Shown in pieces: positions 36,383 to 50,581 of a stretch of DNA of 64,000 nt (position 1 is its first letter; each line of letters opens with the position of its first letter). A model generated the notes under the pieces. The model was given only the letters and a program-made list of their open reading frames with translations, was not told the DNA's origin and searched no databases. The stretch is from Molossus alvarezi (Eukaryota; Chordata; Mammalia; Chiroptera; Molossidae): assembly GCA_037176705.1 (NCBI GenBank), contig CM073895.1, positions 106,466,551 to 106,530,550 of the forward strand, read 5' to 3'. A program made the position numbers and the translations under genes.

Positions 36383-39300
36383 ATGGCAATAAATAAGTAC
36401 ATATCAATAATCACATTAAACGTAAATGGATTGAATGCTCCCATAAAGAGACACAGAGTAGCTGATTGGATAAGAAAGCATGACTCATCTATATGTTGTT
36501 TACAAGAGACCCACCTCTCAACAAAAGACTCACATAGGTTGAAAGTGAAGGGATGGAAAAAAATTTTCCGAGCAAATGGAAAGCAAAAAAAAGCTGGGGT
36601 AGCAATTCTCATATCTGATAAAATAGATTTCAAAATGAAGACCATAACTAGAGACAAAGACGGCCACTACATAATCTTGAAAGGATCTATCCAACAGGAA
36701 GATATAACCTTGATAAACATATATGCACCCAATATAGGAGCACCAAAATATATTAAAAATCTTCTGGAGGACTTCCAAGGAGAAATCGACAATAATACAA
36801 TCATAGCAGGGGACTTCAACACCCCGTTGACAGCACTGGATAGATCCTCTAGGCAAAAAATTAGCAAGGAAACAGAGACTCTAAATGAAGCACTAGACCA
36901 AATGGATTTAATAGATATCTACAGAGAATTACACCCCAAAACTACAGAATATACATTCTTCTCAAGTGCACATGGGACATTCTCAAAGATAGACCACATG
37001 ATAGGACACAAACTAAATCTCTACAAGTTCAAGAAGATTGAAATCATATCAAGCATCTTCTCAGATCACAATGGCATGAAACTAGAAATCAATTGCAACA
37101 AGAACATGCAAAGACATTTCAACACATGGAGGCTAAATAGCATGTTATTAAACAATGAATGGGTCACCGAGGAGATCAAGGAAGAAATTAAAAACTTCCT
37201 GGAAACCAATGAAAATGAACACACAACAACACAAAATCTATGGGATGCAGCGAAAGCAGTTCTGAGAGGGAAGTTCATAGCACTACAGGCCTACCTCAAA
37301 AAACAAGAAAAATTTCTAATTGACTGTCTAACCTCACAACTTAAAGAATTAGAAAGCAAACAAAAAGAAAACCCCAGAGCAAGTAGAAGGAAGGAAATAG
37401 TAAAGATCAGAGCAGAAATAAATGACATAGAGACCAAAAAAACAATTCAAAGGATCAATGAAACAAAGAGCTGGTTTTTCGAAAAGATAAACAAGATTGA
37501 TGGACCCTTAGCTAGACTCACCAAGAAACAAAGAGAGAGAACCCAAATATACAAAATCAGAAATGAAAGAGGAGAAGTAACAACCAACACCACGGAAATA
37601 CAAAAGATCGTTAACAACTACTATGAACAACTATATGGCAACAAATTCGACAATCTAAGCGAAATGGACAAATTTCTAGAAACACACAGTCTCCCAAAAC
37701 TATTCCCGGAAGAGATAGAAAACTTGAACAGACCAATAACAACTAAGGAAATTGAAGAGGTAATCCAGACTCTCCCAGCAAACAAAAGCCCAGGCCCAGA
37801 TGGTTTCACAGGGGAGTTTTACCGAACATTCCAAAAAGAACTAACACCCATTCTCCTCAAACTATTTCAAAAAATTCAAGAAGAAGGAAGACTTCCAAAC
37901 ACGTTCTATGAGGCCAGCATAATTCTAATTCTAAAACCGGAAAAAGACACTACGAAGAAAGAAAACTACAGGCCAATATCCCTGATGAACTTAGACGCCA
38001 AAATCCTGAACAAAATATTAGCAAATCGGATCCAGAAATACATCAAGAAAATTATTCACCATGACCAAGTGGGATTCATTCCAGGGATGCAAGGCTGGTA
38101 CAATATTCGCAAATCAATAAACGTGATACACCACATAAACAAAATGAAGAATAAAAACCACATGATCATATCAATAGATGCTGAAAAAGCATTCGACAAA
38201 ATCCAGCATCCATTTCTGATAAAAACGCTCAGCAATGTAGGAATAGAGGGATCATATCTCGACATAATAAAGGCCATATATGAAAGACCTACAGCCAACA
38301 TCATACTCAATGGGCAGAAACTAAAAACATTTCCATTAAGAACAGGAACAAGACAGGGATGTCCACTTTCGCCACTCTTATTTTACATTGTACTGGAAGT
38401 CTTAGCCACAGCAATCAGACATGAAGAAAAAATTAAAGGGATCCAAATTGGAAAGGAGGAAGTGAAACTGTCATTATTTGCAGATGACATGATATTGTAC
38501 ATAGAAAACCCTAAAGACTCCATCAAAAATCTATTAGACTTAATAAATGAATTTGGCAAAGTAGCAGGATACAAAATTAACGTCAAGAAATCGACGGCAT
38601 TCTTGTACATCAATGATGAACTCACAGAAAGAGAAACTGAAAAAACAATCCCATTTACCATCGCTCCAAAAAAATTACGATACCTAGGAATAAACTTAAC
38701 CAAAGAAGTAAAGGACCTATTTGCAGAAAACTACAGGTCATTGAAAAAAGAAATAGAGGAAGATATAAAAAAGTGGAAGCACATACCCTGTTCATGGATT
38801 GGAAGAATTAACATAATTAAAATGTCCATACTACCCAAAGCAATCTATAGATTCAATGCAATCCCCATCAAAATACCAACGACATATTTCATAGAACTAG
38901 AACAAATACTTCAAAAGTTCATATGGAACCAAAAAAGACCTCGAATAGCCACAGCAATCTTGAAAAAGAAGAACAAAGTAGGTGGGATCACAATACCAGA
39001 TATCAGGTTATACTACAAAGCGACTGTAACCAAAACAGCCTGGTACTGGCACAAGAACAGGCATATAGACCAGTGGAACAGAATTGAAAACCCAGAAATG
39101 GACCCAAGGCAATACGCTCAATTAATATTTGACAAAGGTGGCAAGAGCATACAGTGGAGTCAAGACAGCCTCTTTAATAAATGGTGTTGGGAAAATTGGA
39201 CAGCTACATGCAAAAAAATGAAACTAGACCATCAACTTACACCATACACCAAAATAAACTCAAAATGGATAAAAGACTTAATTGTGACCCGTGAATCCAT

Positions 39301-39541
39301 AAAAATTCTAGAAGAAAATGTAGGCAACAAAATTTCGGACATCATACGGAGCAGAATTTTCACTGATACATCACCTAAGGCAACAGAAATAAAGGAGAAA
39401 ATGAACACATGGGACTACATAAAACTAAAAAGCTTCTGCACAGCAAAAGAAACAATCATCAAAATGGAAAGGCAACCCACTGTATGGGAGAACATCATTG
39501 CCAATGATGTATCAGATAAGGGGTTAATTTCCAATATATAG
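36383..39541 (+). CDS. ORF2: L1 ORF2p, C-terminally truncated, copy 3
   Basis: The 1,052-aa frame ends at the shared TAG (39539-39541). Its protein sequence is the same as copy 1 (Q462, D896) and all endonuclease and reverse-transcriptase catalytic residues are present. Confidence 0.93.
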   Translation: MAINKYISIITLNVNGLNAPIKRHRVADWIRKHDSSICCLQETHLSTKDSHRLKVKGWKKIFRANGKQKKAGVAILISDKIDFKMKTITRDKDGHYIILKGSIQQEDITLINIYAPNIGAPKYIKNLLEDFQGEIDNNTIIAGDFNTPLTALDRSSRQKISKETETLNEALDQMDLIDIYRELHPKTTEYTFFSSAHGTFSKIDHMIGHKLNLYKFKKIEIISSIFSDHNGMKLEINCNKNMQRHFNTWRLNSMLLNNEWVTEEIKEEIKNFLETNENEHTTTQNLWDAAKAVLRGKFIALQAYLKKQEKFLIDCLTSQLKELESKQKENPRASRRKEIVKIRAEINDIETKKTIQRINETKSWFFEKINKIDGPLARLTKKQRERTQIYKIRNERGEVTTNTTEIQKIVNNYYEQLYGNKFDNLSEMDKFLETHSLPKLFPEEIENLNRPITTKEIEEVIQTLPANKSPGPDGFTGEFYRTFQKELTPILLKLFQKIQEEGRLPNTFYEASIILILKPEKDTTKKENYRPISLMNLDAKILNKILANRIQKYIKKIIHHDQVGFIPGMQGWYNIRKSINVIHHINKMKNKNHMIISIDAEKAFDKIQHPFLIKTLSNVGIEGSYLDIIKAIYERPTANIILNGQKLKTFPLRTGTRQGCPLSPLLFYIVLEVLATAIRHEEKIKGIQIGKEEVKLSLFADDMILYIENPKDSIKNLLDLINEFGKVAGYKINVKKSTAFLYINDELTERETEKTIPFTIAPKKLRYLGINLTKEVKDLFAENYRSLKKEIEEDIKKWKHIPCSWIGRINIIKMSILPKAIYRFNAIPIKIPTTYFIELEQILQKFIWNQKRPRIATAILKKKNKVGGITIPDIRLYYKATVTKTAWYWHKNRHIDQWNRIENPEMDPRQYAQLIFDKGGKSIQWSQDSLFNKWCWENWTATCKKMKLDHQLTPYTKINSKWIKDLIVTRESIKILEENVGNKISDIIRSRIFTDTSPKATEIKEKMNTWDYIKLKSFCTAKETIIKMERQPTVWENIIANDVSDKGLISNI

Positions 39542-40207
39542 AGAGTGCTCATACAACTCCACAAAAGGAAGACAAAGAACCCAATTAAAAAATGGGCAGA
39601 GGAGCTGAATAGACACCTCTCCAAACAGGACATACAAATGGCCAAGAGACATATGAAGAAATGCTCAACATCACTAATCATCAGAGAGATGCAAATTAAA
39701 ACAACAATGAGGTATCACCTCACACCTGTCAGAATGGCCGCCATCAACAAATCATCAAACAACAAGTGTTGGCGAGGGTGTGGAGAAAAGGGGACTCTAA
39801 TACACTGCTGGTGGGAATGCAGACTGGTGCAGCCGCTATGGAAAACAATATGGTGCTACCTCAAAAAATTAAAAATTGAACTTCCATTTGACCCAGTGAT
39901 CCCACTGTTGGGAATATACCCTAAGAAGCCTGAAACACCAATCAGGAAGAATATATGTACCCCCATGTTCATAGCAGCACTATTTACAATAGCTAAGATC
40001 TGGAAACAGCCCAAGTGTCCACCAGTAGACGAATGGATAAAAAAGCTGTGGTACATATACACAATGGAGTACTATGCAGCGGTAAGAAAGAAAGATCTCT
40101 TATCCTTTGAGACGATATGGAGGGACCTGGAAAGTATTATCCTAAGTGAAAGAAGCCAAGCAGAAAAAGACAAATACCACATGATCTCACTTATATACGG
40201 AATATAA
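39542..40207 (+). pseudogene. ORF2: L1 ORF2 C-terminal remnant, copy 3
   Basis: In-frame continuation after the TAG to the natural stop at 40205-40207, with the cysteine motif intact. Confidence 0.88.
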
Positions 40208-40473
40208 TGAAATAACAGTCTGAGGAATACAGTAAACCCAGACACATGGAAGTAGGGCACAGACTGACATCCCTCAGAAGAGGGGATGGGGGGTGGGGGG
40301 GTGGGAAGAGATAAACCACAGAACTTATATGCATGTATGCATGACCAATGGACATGGACAACTAAGCCGGGGACAGGGTGGAGGGGGGGGTGGGGGTGCC
40401 AATGGGGTAAAAAGGTAAAATATCTGTAACAAAAATAAATAAAAAAGCTGTGGTACATATACAAAAAAAAAAA
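40208..40473 (+). other. L1 3' UTR and poly(A), copy 3
   Basis: Two G-rich tracts, AATAAA signals, the copied 24-base ORF2 piece and an 11-base A run (40463-40473). Confidence 0.85.
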
Positions 40474-41509
40474 GAAACATTCGTTGTCTCCATGCAAGGA
40501 GTAAATCCATGAATTGGAAGACACTGACAATACCAAGGGTTTTTCACATTGAACATCTCTGTGAATGAGAACAAGAGGAGTGTTCTAGAGAAAATGCACT
40601 TGTGCAGTGGACCTGGGTATCCATTTCAATTACGTACACACTAACTATGCCCTGTGTGCAGGGCATACTTTACATTGGAGTGTCAAACAGTGTTGTAAGT
40701 AGATGCAGGTGTCTACCTTCTTTCCTATGTGACCAGGAAAGTCAACCTGTACTAGTTGATGAGGCAGCCTTTCCACATACTACCTATTAGCCCAGCATAT
40801 GTGTTATTTGCCTGGAAGTGTCTATGAGTCAGCTTGATATCCAGCAAAGGCTGGGCTGCAGAAATCAAACACATTGTTTAGGGCAATGTTCAGGTCATGG
40901 AAATCTATACCCTATTCAGTTCTACACACATTTTTTAAAGTTGTGAACGAATGAATCAGTGTCATTCTTGGATCCATCATACATTTCACTGTTTGTACCG
41001 ATTTCCTCAAAAAACATAAGGAGTAGATACCTGTTTTCTCCTGAGAATTCAAAGTAAACGCTTTCCATCATTGTGAAATGCTGGAATTGTACCTTGTTCA
41101 TGAATGGAATCTCCCGAACCTATCTTTCTAATTCCCTGTGACCAATTCAGCCTATTTCTTGATAACTGCCAAGTACTCAATCCCCTTATTCCAGCCATTA
41201 GAACAAAAAAGGGATCAATTTAAAATAGGGAGTGTCAGTCTTTGAACAATGGTCATGGATTCACTTGTTTCAAGACTATTTCCCCGAAGAACCTATGGGA
41301 ATACACTGGCATAGTCAAAAGTGTTCATGACTGGTGTTCTTTCTGTGCAGAATAATAGAATAACATTCAGTTCAAGAGCAGAATGGAAACCTTAATACGG
41401 TTGCAGTGTCCAATGGACAGTTTAGTGGCTCCCTGTTCAAAGAACTGTGTCCAATAGACAACCTTCTTCAAATAATATCCAAATATTGAGAAAAAGATTC
41501 TAGGGCTAT

Positions 41510-41526
41510 ACCCGCTTCACACGAAA
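41510..41526 (-). promoter_or_regulatory. CENP-B box, M12
   Basis: The 17-bp site is identical to that of M1 and intact. Confidence 0.78.
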
Positions 41527-42247
41527 TGGAACCACCACTGTTGTACTGTTTTTCATATTACGTGTTCTTAGTACAGTTGTGGAAAGTATTGATTTAAGGA
41601 AATGTGGCTACCTGACTCTTGATAGGTCCTTAGATATACTTTTCACTCTAGTTTGATTGTAGGAGAGTGTATACAAACCAAACCTTTTCCAAATGAACTG
41701 TGTGAGAACTCTTCACTTCAGTGGCACCAAAGTCACTTACATAAAGCCTAGAGCGTGAGGATCCTCAAAGCATATGTTGTTTTGGTTAAGTGTTTAAGAA
41801 ATGTCAATTTGTAAAGGTGGAATCACACTGAAACTTCGCAGTGTAAGTTTCTTTCCCTTGTTTCAGACAAAGAGACACAAGACTTGCTGGTGCAGTCTTG
41901 GATATACTGAACTATGGGCAAAACTCTGTGAGAGCCAGGGGCCACATTCACTCAGTGGCATGTTTTTCCCTGGGAAGTTAAGTACCTTTGCAGGGAAAGT
42001 GTGAACAAACATGTTCTAGTCAAACAACTGTTGGAATGAATGAATATTTCCATTTGGGTTAAGGGAATGCACAGATCTTGAGTAACATGAACACTTTAAC
42101 GTACATTCTCCTCGTTTTATAGGGAGATCCAGTCATATCATGGAAAGAACAACTAGGACAGAGCACACTTATGTGTAGAATCAAAAGTTATCCCTTTTTG
42201 TGTTCTGTGTTGTTCATGGTGTCAAAGATTGGATTGTATTGTAGCCC

Positions 42248-42502
42248 TTTTTTTTTTTTTTATCCTCACCTGAGGATATTTTTCCATTTTTTGTACAGAT
42301 AGAGTGGGAGGGAGAGAGAGGAAGGGAGAGAGAGAGAGAAACATCGACGTGAAGGGACACATCGAGTGGCTGCCACCCGCACGACCAACCAGGGCCGGGG
42401 ACAAACAGCAACCGAAGTACATACCCTTAGCGGGATCCAAACCCGGGTCTCTCCGGACCGCAGGCCGACGCTCTAACCGCTGAGCCAAACCGGCCAGGGC
42501 TC
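42248..42502 (-). mobile_element. VES-like SINE, copy 4
   Basis: Same insertion as the other copies, but the plus-strand T run is 14 bases and the a of the left agcccat flank is gone. The head has gccaaaccggcc. Confidence 0.9.
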
Positions 42503-42712
42503 AAGCCCATTTTTGAAGGCGATACTTGGAAAAACTTTGGTTTCTGCTGTAGCAGTTGGTTTCACATGATTCTTACTCAGAACAGTGAACCAACGTATGG
42601 CCTAGACTGAATCAATGGTAAGATTGATAACTACTGGTGTCACACATGTGCATTCCTGAAGCAGTGAAACTGAACACATCTAAAGTGATGTAGTTGAAAC
42701 ATTGGTTGTCTC

Positions 42713-43532
42713 GAATGACCGAAAAATGGCGGCGGAGTGAACGGAGCTACACATACCGTCTCCCAGAACCAAACTGGTATTACAACTCTAACACAGACAA
42801 ATCGACAGGAAAAACCAACAGAAAAGCAGTTTGGAGGACCATACAACGAGGGACACTGACTCCATCCCGGTAGGCTTGCGAAGGCGCGAGACGGGGCTGG
42901 GAGCCCACGGTCGGCAGCTCGGCAGCGGCCTTCGCTGGGAGCAGCGCCCTCGGGTTACACTCCCAGTCGGCTCCACAGCGCAGCCGGGACAGAGGCTAAA
43001 ACAGCCACAGCCACTCACCTTGGGCTCCCGCAGAGGGAGGGCAGACTGGACTGGAGCTGTGTCGGGACACTCGGGGTTTGGAGGGCGCTCGGAGCTTTGG
43101 CTGAGTGCAGCCACTCAGGACAGTGGCCACATTGCTCCTTCCCAGGGCTCTGAGGAGAGGCAGCAGCCCCTCCCTCGGAGATCCAACCCCACCCTGTGGG
43201 CCATTGAAGTGCTAATTGAGGCTCACTAACAACTAACATCTGCCCCACCCTCGTGAAAGCCCCTTGACTGAGCACCAGACGGAGTTTTTCAATCAACTGA
43301 CAACCCAAAACTCATCAATTGACCTAGACTGCTAGCTCCAGGCAAAAAGCTAGAGGATAACAGTACGTTTCCTGGGCTGGCAACTTTAACCAGGAAAGTA
43401 AGACTTGACAGTGGTGTTCAACGTGGGTCCTCCCTCGCTCATCTAAACACAGGAGAGGGAGCCACAAACAGCAGAACACCAACACCCACAGGGAGAACTT
43501 GACAGGCTCCAAAGCCCACAGTGATAGCCAAA
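42713..43532 (+). promoter_or_regulatory. L1 5' UTR / internal promoter, copy 4
   Basis: This 820-bp leader has the YY1-like aaaatggcggc at 42723-42733 and ctcccgcag as in copies 3, 5 and 6. Confidence 0.8.
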
Positions 43533-44414
43533 ATGGTGAAACACAGAAACAGAAGTCAAATGAAAGAGCAAGACACCTCCACCGAAGATGAGATCAATGT
43601 GGAGCAATTAGGCATGTTAACAGAGCTAGAATTCAGAGCCATGATCTTGAGGAAGTTGAACAGCATGAGTAAGGACATAGAGACACTGAAAATAAGCCAA
43701 ATGGAAATTAAAAACCAACAAGAAGAGATAAAAAATGACATATCCGAAATGAAAAACACATTGGAAGGTTTAAAAAGCAGAGTAGGGGAAGCTGAGGACC
43801 GGATCAGTGAATTAGAAGACAGGGTAGAAAAAATCAACCAATCAGAAAAACAAAAGGAAAAAACTATTAAAAAACAGGAAGACAGCTTAAGAGAACTATG
43901 GGACAACTGGAAACGGAATAATGTTCGCATCATAGGAGTCCCCGAAGAAGAAGAAAATGAGCAAGGGATAGAGAATATATTCAAAAAAATAGTGAGAGAA
44001 AACTTCCCTAATTTGGTGAAGGAAGAAGGCATTCATGTCCAAGAAGCACAGAGAGTCCCAAGTAAGAAGAACCCAAACAGGTCCACACCAAGACACATAG
44101 TAATTAAAATGCCACACATTAAAGACAAAGAGAGAATCCTAAAAGCAGCAAGAGATAAGCAACAGGTTACCTACAAAGGGAACCCCATAAGGCTCTCAGC
44201 GGACTTCTCACAAGAAACACTACAGGCCAGAAGAGAATGGCATGAAGTAATCAAAGTCATGAAAAACAAGAATCTGAATCCAAGACTACTCTACCCAGCA
44301 AGGCTATCATTCAAAATAGAAGATCAAATAAAGAGCTTCCCAGACAAAAAAAGGCTAAGGGAATACATTAGCACCAAACCAGCACTGCAAGAAATGTTAA
44401 AAGGACTGCTGTAA
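43533..44414 (+). CDS. ORF1: L1 ORF1p, copy 4
   Basis: Intact 293-aa frame with one residue change against copies 1-3: Q195H (caa to cac) in KMPHIKDKE, in the C-terminal half. The change is shared with copies 5 and 6. Confidence 0.93.
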   Translation: MVKHRNRSQMKEQDTSTEDEINVEQLGMLTELEFRAMILRKLNSMSKDIETLKISQMEIKNQQEEIKNDISEMKNTLEGLKSRVGEAEDRISELEDRVEKINQSEKQKEKTIKKQEDSLRELWDNWKRNNVRIIGVPEEEENEQGIENIFKKIVRENFPNLVKEEGIHVQEAQRVPSKKNPNRSTPRHIVIKMPHIKDKERILKAARDKQQVTYKGNPIRLSADFSQETLQARREWHEVIKVMKNKNLNPRLLYPARLSFKIEDQIKSFPDKKRLREYISTKPALQEMLKGLL

Positions 44415-44459
44415 TTAGCAGTAGAAATGGGAAGAAAAATAAAACCACACTAAACAAAA

Positions 44460-47400
44460 ATGGCAATAAATAAGTACATATCAATAATCACCTTAAACGT
44501 AAATGGATTGAATGCTCCCATAAAGAGACACAGAGTAGCTGATTGGATAAGAAAGCATGACTCATCTATATGTTGTTTACAAGAGACCCACCTCTCAACA
44601 AAAGACTCACATAGGTTGAAAGTGAAGGGATGGAAAAAAATTTTCCGAGCAAATGGAAAGCAAAAAAAAGCTGGGGTAGCAATTCTCATATCTGATAAAA
44701 TAGATTTCAAAATGAAGACCATAACTAGAGACAAAGACGGCCACTACATAATCTTGAAAGGATCTATCCAACAGGAAGATATAACCTTGATAAACATATA
44801 TGCACCCAATATAGGAGCACCAAAATATATTAAAAATCTTCTGGAGGACTTCCAAGGAGAAATCGACAATAATACAATCATAGCAGGGGACTTCAACACC
44901 CCGTTGACAGCACTGGATAGATCCTCTAGGCAAAAAATTAGCAAGGAAACAGAGACTCTAAATGAAGCACTAGACCAAATGGATTTAATAGATATCTACA
45001 GAGAATTACACCCCAAAACTACAGAATACACATTCTTCTCAAGTGCACATGGGACATTCTCAAAGATAGACCACATGATAGGACACAAACTAAATCTCTA
45101 CAAGTTCAAGAAGATTGAAATCATATCAAGCATCTTCTCAGATCACAATGGCATGAAACTAGAAATCAATTGCAACAAGAACATGCAAAGACATTTCAAC
45201 ACATGGAGGCTAAATAGCATGTTATTAAACAATGAATGGGTCACCGAGGAGATCAAGGAAGAAATTAAAAACTTCCTGGAAACCAATGAAAATGAACACA
45301 CAACAACACAAAATCTATGGGATGCAGCGAAAGCAGTTCTGAGAGGGAAGTTCATAGCACTACAGGCCTACCTCAAAAAAACAAGAAAAATTTCTAATTG
45401 ACTGTCTAACCTCACAACTTAAAGAATTAGAAAGCAAACAAAAAGAAAACCCCAGAGCAAGTAGAAGGAAGGAAATAGTAAAGATCAGAGCAGAAATAAA
45501 TGACATAGAGACCAAAAAAACAATTCAAAGGATCAATGAAACAAAGAGCTGGTTTTTCGAAAAGATAAACAAGATTGATGGACCCTTAGCTAGACTCACC
45601 AAGAAACAAAGAGAGAGAACCCAAATATACAAAATCAGAAATGAAAGAGGAGAAGTAACAACCAACACCACGGAAATACAAAAGATCGTTAACAACTACT
45701 ATGAACAACTATATGGCAACAAATTCGACAATCTAAGCGAAATGGACAAATTTCTAGAAACACACAGTCTCCCAAAACTATTCCCGGAAGAGATAGAAAA
45801 CTTGAACAGACCAATAACAACTAAGGAAATTGAAGAGGTAATCCAGACTCTCCCAGCAAACAAAAGCCCAGGCCCAGATGGTTTCACAGGGGAGTTTTAC
45901 CGAACATTCCAAAAAGAACTAACACCCATTCTCCTCAAACTATTTCAAAAAATTCAAGAAGAAGGAAGACTTCCAAACACGTTCTATGAGGCCAGCATAA
46001 TTCTAATTCTAAAACCGGAAAAAGACACTACGAAGAAAGAAAACTACAGGCCAATATCCCTGATGAACTTAGACGCCAAAATCCTGAACAAAATATTAGC
46101 AAATCGGATCCAGAAATACATCAAGAAAATTATTCACCATGACCAAGTGGGATTCATTCCAGGGATGCAAGGCTGGTACAATATTCGCAAATCAATAAAC
46201 GTGATACACCACATAAACAAAATGAAGAATAAAAACCACATGATCATATCAATAGATGCTGAAAAAGCATTCGACAAAATCCAGCATCCATTTCTGATAA
46301 AAACGCTCAGCAATGTAGGAATAGAGGGATCATATCTCGACATAATAAAGGCCATATATGAAAGACCTACAGCCAACATCATACTCAATGGGCAGAAACT
46401 AAAAACATTTCCATTAAGAACAGGAACAAGACAGGGATGTCCACTTTCGCCACTCTTATTTTACATTGTACTGGAAGTCTTAGCCACAGCAATCAGACAT
46501 GAAGAAAAAATTAAAGGGATCCAAATTGGAAAGGAGGAAGTGAAACTGTCATTATTTGCAGATGACATGATATTGTACATAGAAAACCCTAAAGACTCCA
46601 TCAAAAATCTATTAGACTTAATAAATGAATTTGGCAAAGTAGCAGGATACAAAATTAACGTCAAGAAATCGACGGCATTCTTGTACATCAATGATGAACT
46701 CACAGAAAGAGAAACTGAAAAAACAATCCCATTTACCATCGCTCCAAAAAAATTACGATACCTAGGAATAAACTTAACCAAAGAAGTAAAGGACCTATTT
46801 GCAGAAAACTACAGGTCATTGAAAAAAGAAATAGAGGAAGATATAAAAAAGTGGAAGCACATACCCTGTTCATGGATTGGAAGAATTAACATAATTAAAA
46901 TGTCCATACTACCCAAAGCAATCTATAGATTCAATGCAATCCCCATCAAAATACCAACGACATATTTCATAGAACTAGAACAAATACTTCAAAAGTTCAT
47001 ATGGAACCAAAAAAGACCTCGAATAGCCACAGCAATCTTGAAAAAGAAGAACAAAGTAGGTGGGATCACAATACCAGATATCAGGTTATACTACAAAGCG
47101 ACTGTAACCAAAACAGCCTGGTACTGGCACAAGAACAGGCATATAGACCAGTGGAACAGAATTGAAAACCCAGAAATGGACCCAAGGCAATACGCTCAAT
47201 TAATATTTGACAAAGGTGGCAAGAGCATACAGTGGAGTCAAGACAGCCTCTTTAATAAATGGTGTTGGGAAAATTGGACAGCTACATGCAAAAAAATGAA
47301 ACTAGACCATCAACTTACACCATACACCAAAATAAACTCAAAATGGATAAAAGACTTAATTGTGACCCGTGAATCCATAAAAATTCTAGAAGAAAATGTA

Positions 47401-47619
47401 GGCAACAAAATTTCGGACATCATACGGAGCAGAATTTTCACTGATACATCACCTAAGGCAACAGAAATAAAGGAGAAAATGAACACATGGGACTACATAA
47501 AACTAAAAAGCTTCTGCACAGCAAAAGAAACAATCATCAAAATGGAAAGGCAACCCACTGTATGGGAGAACATCATTGCCAATGATGTATCAGATAAGGG
47601 GTTAATTTCCAATATATAG
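44460..47619 (+). pseudogene. ORF2: L1 ORF2, frameshifted after endonuclease domain, copy 4
   Basis: An A run in ctcaaaaaacaag is seven bases long here (45375-45381) instead of six. The first frame therefore ends at 45401 after 313 residues (tail TRKISN). That product would contain the whole endonuclease domain with all its catalytic residues but no reverse transcriptase. The remaining ORF2 sequence is open in the +1 frame and keeps FADD; its first ATG is at 45742. The shared TAG lies at 47617-47619. As written, this copy cannot make a combined endonuclease-reverse transcriptase. Confidence 0.93.
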
Positions 47620-48285
47620 AGAGTGCTCATACAACTCCACAAAAGGAAGACAAAGAACCCAATTAAAAAATGGGCAGAGGAGCTGAATAGACACCTCTCC
47701 AAACAGGACATACAAATGGCCAAGAGACATATGAAGAAATGCTCAACATCACTAATCATCAGAGAGATGCAAATTAAAACAACAATGAGGTATCACCTCA
47801 CACCTGTCAGAATGGCCGCCATCAACAAATCATCAAACAACAAGTGTTGGCGAGGGTGTGGAGAAAAGGGGACTCTAATACACTGCTGGTGGGAATGCAG
47901 ACTGGTGCAGCCGCTATGGAAAACAATATGGTGCTACCTCAAAAAATTAAAAATTGAACTTCCATTTGACCCAGTGATCCCACTGTTGGGAATATACCCT
48001 AAGAAGCCTGAAACACCAATCAGGAAGAATATATGTACCCCCATGTTCATAGCAGCACTATTTACAATAGCTAAGATCTGGAAACAGCCCAAGTGTCCAC
48101 CAGTAGACGAATGGATAAAAAAGCTGTGGTACATATACACAATGGAGTACTATGCAGCGGTAAGAAAGAAAGATCTCTTATCCTTTGAGACGATATGGAG
48201 GGACCTGGAAAGTATTATCCTAAGTGAAAGAAGCCAAGCAGAAAAAGACAAATACCACATGATCTCACTTATATACGGAATATAA
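47620..48285 (+). pseudogene. ORF2: L1 ORF2 C-terminal remnant, copy 4
   Basis: Continuation after the TAG to the natural stop at 48283-48285, in frame with the reverse-transcriptase part, with the cysteine motif intact. Confidence 0.87.
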
Positions 48286-48551
48286 TGAAATAACAGTCTG
48301 AGGAATACAGTAAACCCAGACACATGGAAGTAGGGCACAGACTGACATCCCTCAGAAGAGGGGATGGGGGGTGGGGGGGTGGGAAGAGATAAACCACAGA
48401 ACTTATATGCATGTATGCATGACCAATGGACATGGACAACTAAGCCGGGGACAGGGTGGAGGGGGGGGTGGGGGTGCCCATGGGGTAAAAAGGTAAAATA
48501 TCTGTAACAAAAATAAATAAAAAAGCTGTGGTACATATACAAAAAAAAAAA
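48286..48551 (+). other. L1 3' UTR and poly(A), copy 4
   Basis: Two G-rich tracts, AATAAA signals, the copied 24-base ORF2 piece and an 11-base A run (48541-48551). It has tgcccatgggg as in copy 2. Confidence 0.85.
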
Positions 48552-49587
48552 GAAACATTCGTTGTCTCCATGCAAGGAGTAAATCCATGAATTGGAAGAC
48601 ACTGACAATACCAAGGGTTTTTCACATTGAACATCTCTGTGAATGAGAACAAGAGGAGTGTTCTAGAGAAAATGCACTTGTGCAGTGGACCTGGGTATCC
48701 ATTTCAATTACGTACACACTAACTATGCCCTGTGTGCAGGGCATACTTTACATTGGAGTGTCAAACAGTGTTGTAAGTAGATGCAGGTGTCTACCTTCTT
48801 TCCTATGTGACCAGGAAAGTCAACCTGTACTAGTTGATGAGGCAGCCTTTCCACATACTACCTATTAGCCCAGCATATGTGTTATTTGCCTGGAAGTGTC
48901 TATGAGTCAGCTTGATATCCAGCAAAGGCTGGGCTGCAGAAATCAAACACATTGTTTAGGGCAATGTTCAGGTCATGGAAATCTATACCCTATTCAGTTC
49001 TACACACATTTTTTAAAGTTGTGAACGAATGAATCAGTGTCATTCTTGGATCCATCATACATTTCACTGTTTGTACCGATTTCCTCAAAAAACATAAGGA
49101 GTAGATACCTGTTTTCTCCTGAGAATTCAAAGTAAACGCTTTCCATCATTGTGAAATGCTGGAATTGTACCTTGTTCATGAATGGAATCTCCCGAACCTA
49201 TCTTTCTAATTCCCTGTGACCAATTCAGCCTATTTCTTGATAACTGCCAAGTACTCAATCCCCTTATTCCAGCCATTAGAACAAAAAAGGGATCAATTTA
49301 AAATAGGGAGTGTCAGTCTTTGAACAATGGTCATGGATTCACTTGTTTCAAGACTATTTCCCCGAAGAACCTATGGGAATACACTGGCATAGTCAAAAGT
49401 GTTCATGACTGGTGTTCTTTCTGTGCAGAATAATAGAATAACATTCAGTTCAAGAGCAGAATGGAAACCTTAATACGGTTGCAGTGTCCAATGGACAGTT
49501 TAGTGGCTCCCTGTTCAAAGAACTGTGTCCAATAGACAACCTTCTTCAAATAATATCCAAATATTGAGAAAAAGATTCTAGGGCTAT

Positions 49588-49604
49588 ACCCGCTTCACAC
49601 GAAA
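49588..49604 (-). promoter_or_regulatory. CENP-B box, M13
   Basis: The 17-bp site is identical to that of M1 and intact. Confidence 0.78.
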
Positions 49605-50325
49605 TGGAACCACCACTGTTGTACTGTTTTTCATATTACGTGTTCTTAGTACAGTTGTGGAAAGTATTGATTTAAGGAAATGTGGCTACCTGACTCTTGA
49701 TAGGTCCTTAGATATACTTTTCACTCTAGTTTGATTGTAGGAGAGTGTATACAAACCAAACCTTTTCCAAATGAACTGTGTGAGAACTCTTCACTTCAGT
49801 GGCACCAAAGTCACTTACATAAAGCCTAGAGCGTGAGGATCCTCAAAGCATATGTTGTTTTGGTTAAGTGTTTAAGAAATGTCAATTTGTAAAGGTGGAA
49901 TCACACTGAAACTTCGCAGTGTAAGTTTCTTTCCCTTGTTTCAGACAAAGAGACACAAGACTTGCTGGTGCAGTCTTGGATATACTGAACTATGGGCAAA
50001 ACTCTGTGAGAGCCAGGGGCCACATTCACTCAGTGGCATGTTTTTCCCTGGGAAGTTAAGTACCTTTGCAGGGAAAGTGTGAACAAACATGTTCTAGTCA
50101 AACAACTGTTGGAATGAATGAATATTTCCATTTGGGTTAAGGGAATGCACAGATCTTGAGTAACATGAACACTTTAACGTACATTCTCCTCGTTTTATAG
50201 GGAGATCCAGTCATATCATGGAAAGAACAACTAGGACAGAGCACACTTATGTGTAGAATCAAAAGTTATCCCTTTTTGTGTTCTGTGTTGTTCATGGTGT
50301 CAAAGATTGGATTGTATTGTAGCCC

Positions 50326-50581
50326 TTTTTTTTTTTTTTTATCCTCACCTGAGGATATTTTTCCATTTTTTGTACAGATAGAGTGGGAGGGAGAGAGAGG
50401 AAGGGAGAGAGAGAGAGAAACATCGACGTGAAGGGACACATCGAGTGGCTGCCACCCGCACGACCAACCAGGGCCGGGGACAAACAGCAACCGAAGTACA
50501 TACCCTTAGCGGGATCCAAACCCGGGTCTCTCCGGACCGCAGGCCGACGCTCTAACCGCTGAGCCAAACCGGCCAGGGCTC
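50326..50581 (-). mobile_element. VES-like SINE, copy 5
   Basis: Same insertion, with a 15-base T run on the plus strand and the gccaaaccggcc head. Confidence 0.9.

Larger units (their letters stand above)
34636..40473 (+). mobile_element. LINE-1 retrotransposon, full length, copy 3
   Basis: This 5,838-bp element has the right duplication at 40474-40490. Its 5' UTR has ctcccgcag as in copies 4-6 and a private acgagagacac (acgagggacac elsewhere). Its 3' UTR has tgccaatgggg. Confidence 0.97.
40491..42712 (+). repeat. Satellite monomer M12 with SINE (compound unit)
   Basis: This 2,222-bp monomer lies between L1 copies 3 and 4. It shares aaaataggg with M13 only (aaaagaggg elsewhere) and ggtgtcaaag near the SINE with M13 and M14. 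Confidence 0.93.
42713..48551 (+). mobile_element. LINE-1 retrotransposon, full length, copy 4 (ORF2 frameshifted)
   Basis: This 5,839-bp element has duplications at 42696-42712 and 48552-48568. Its extra base relative to copies 2 and 3 is the A inserted in ORF2 at 45375-45381. It shares ORF1 Q195H and atcaccttaaacg at the ORF2 start with copies 5 and 6. Confidence 0.97.
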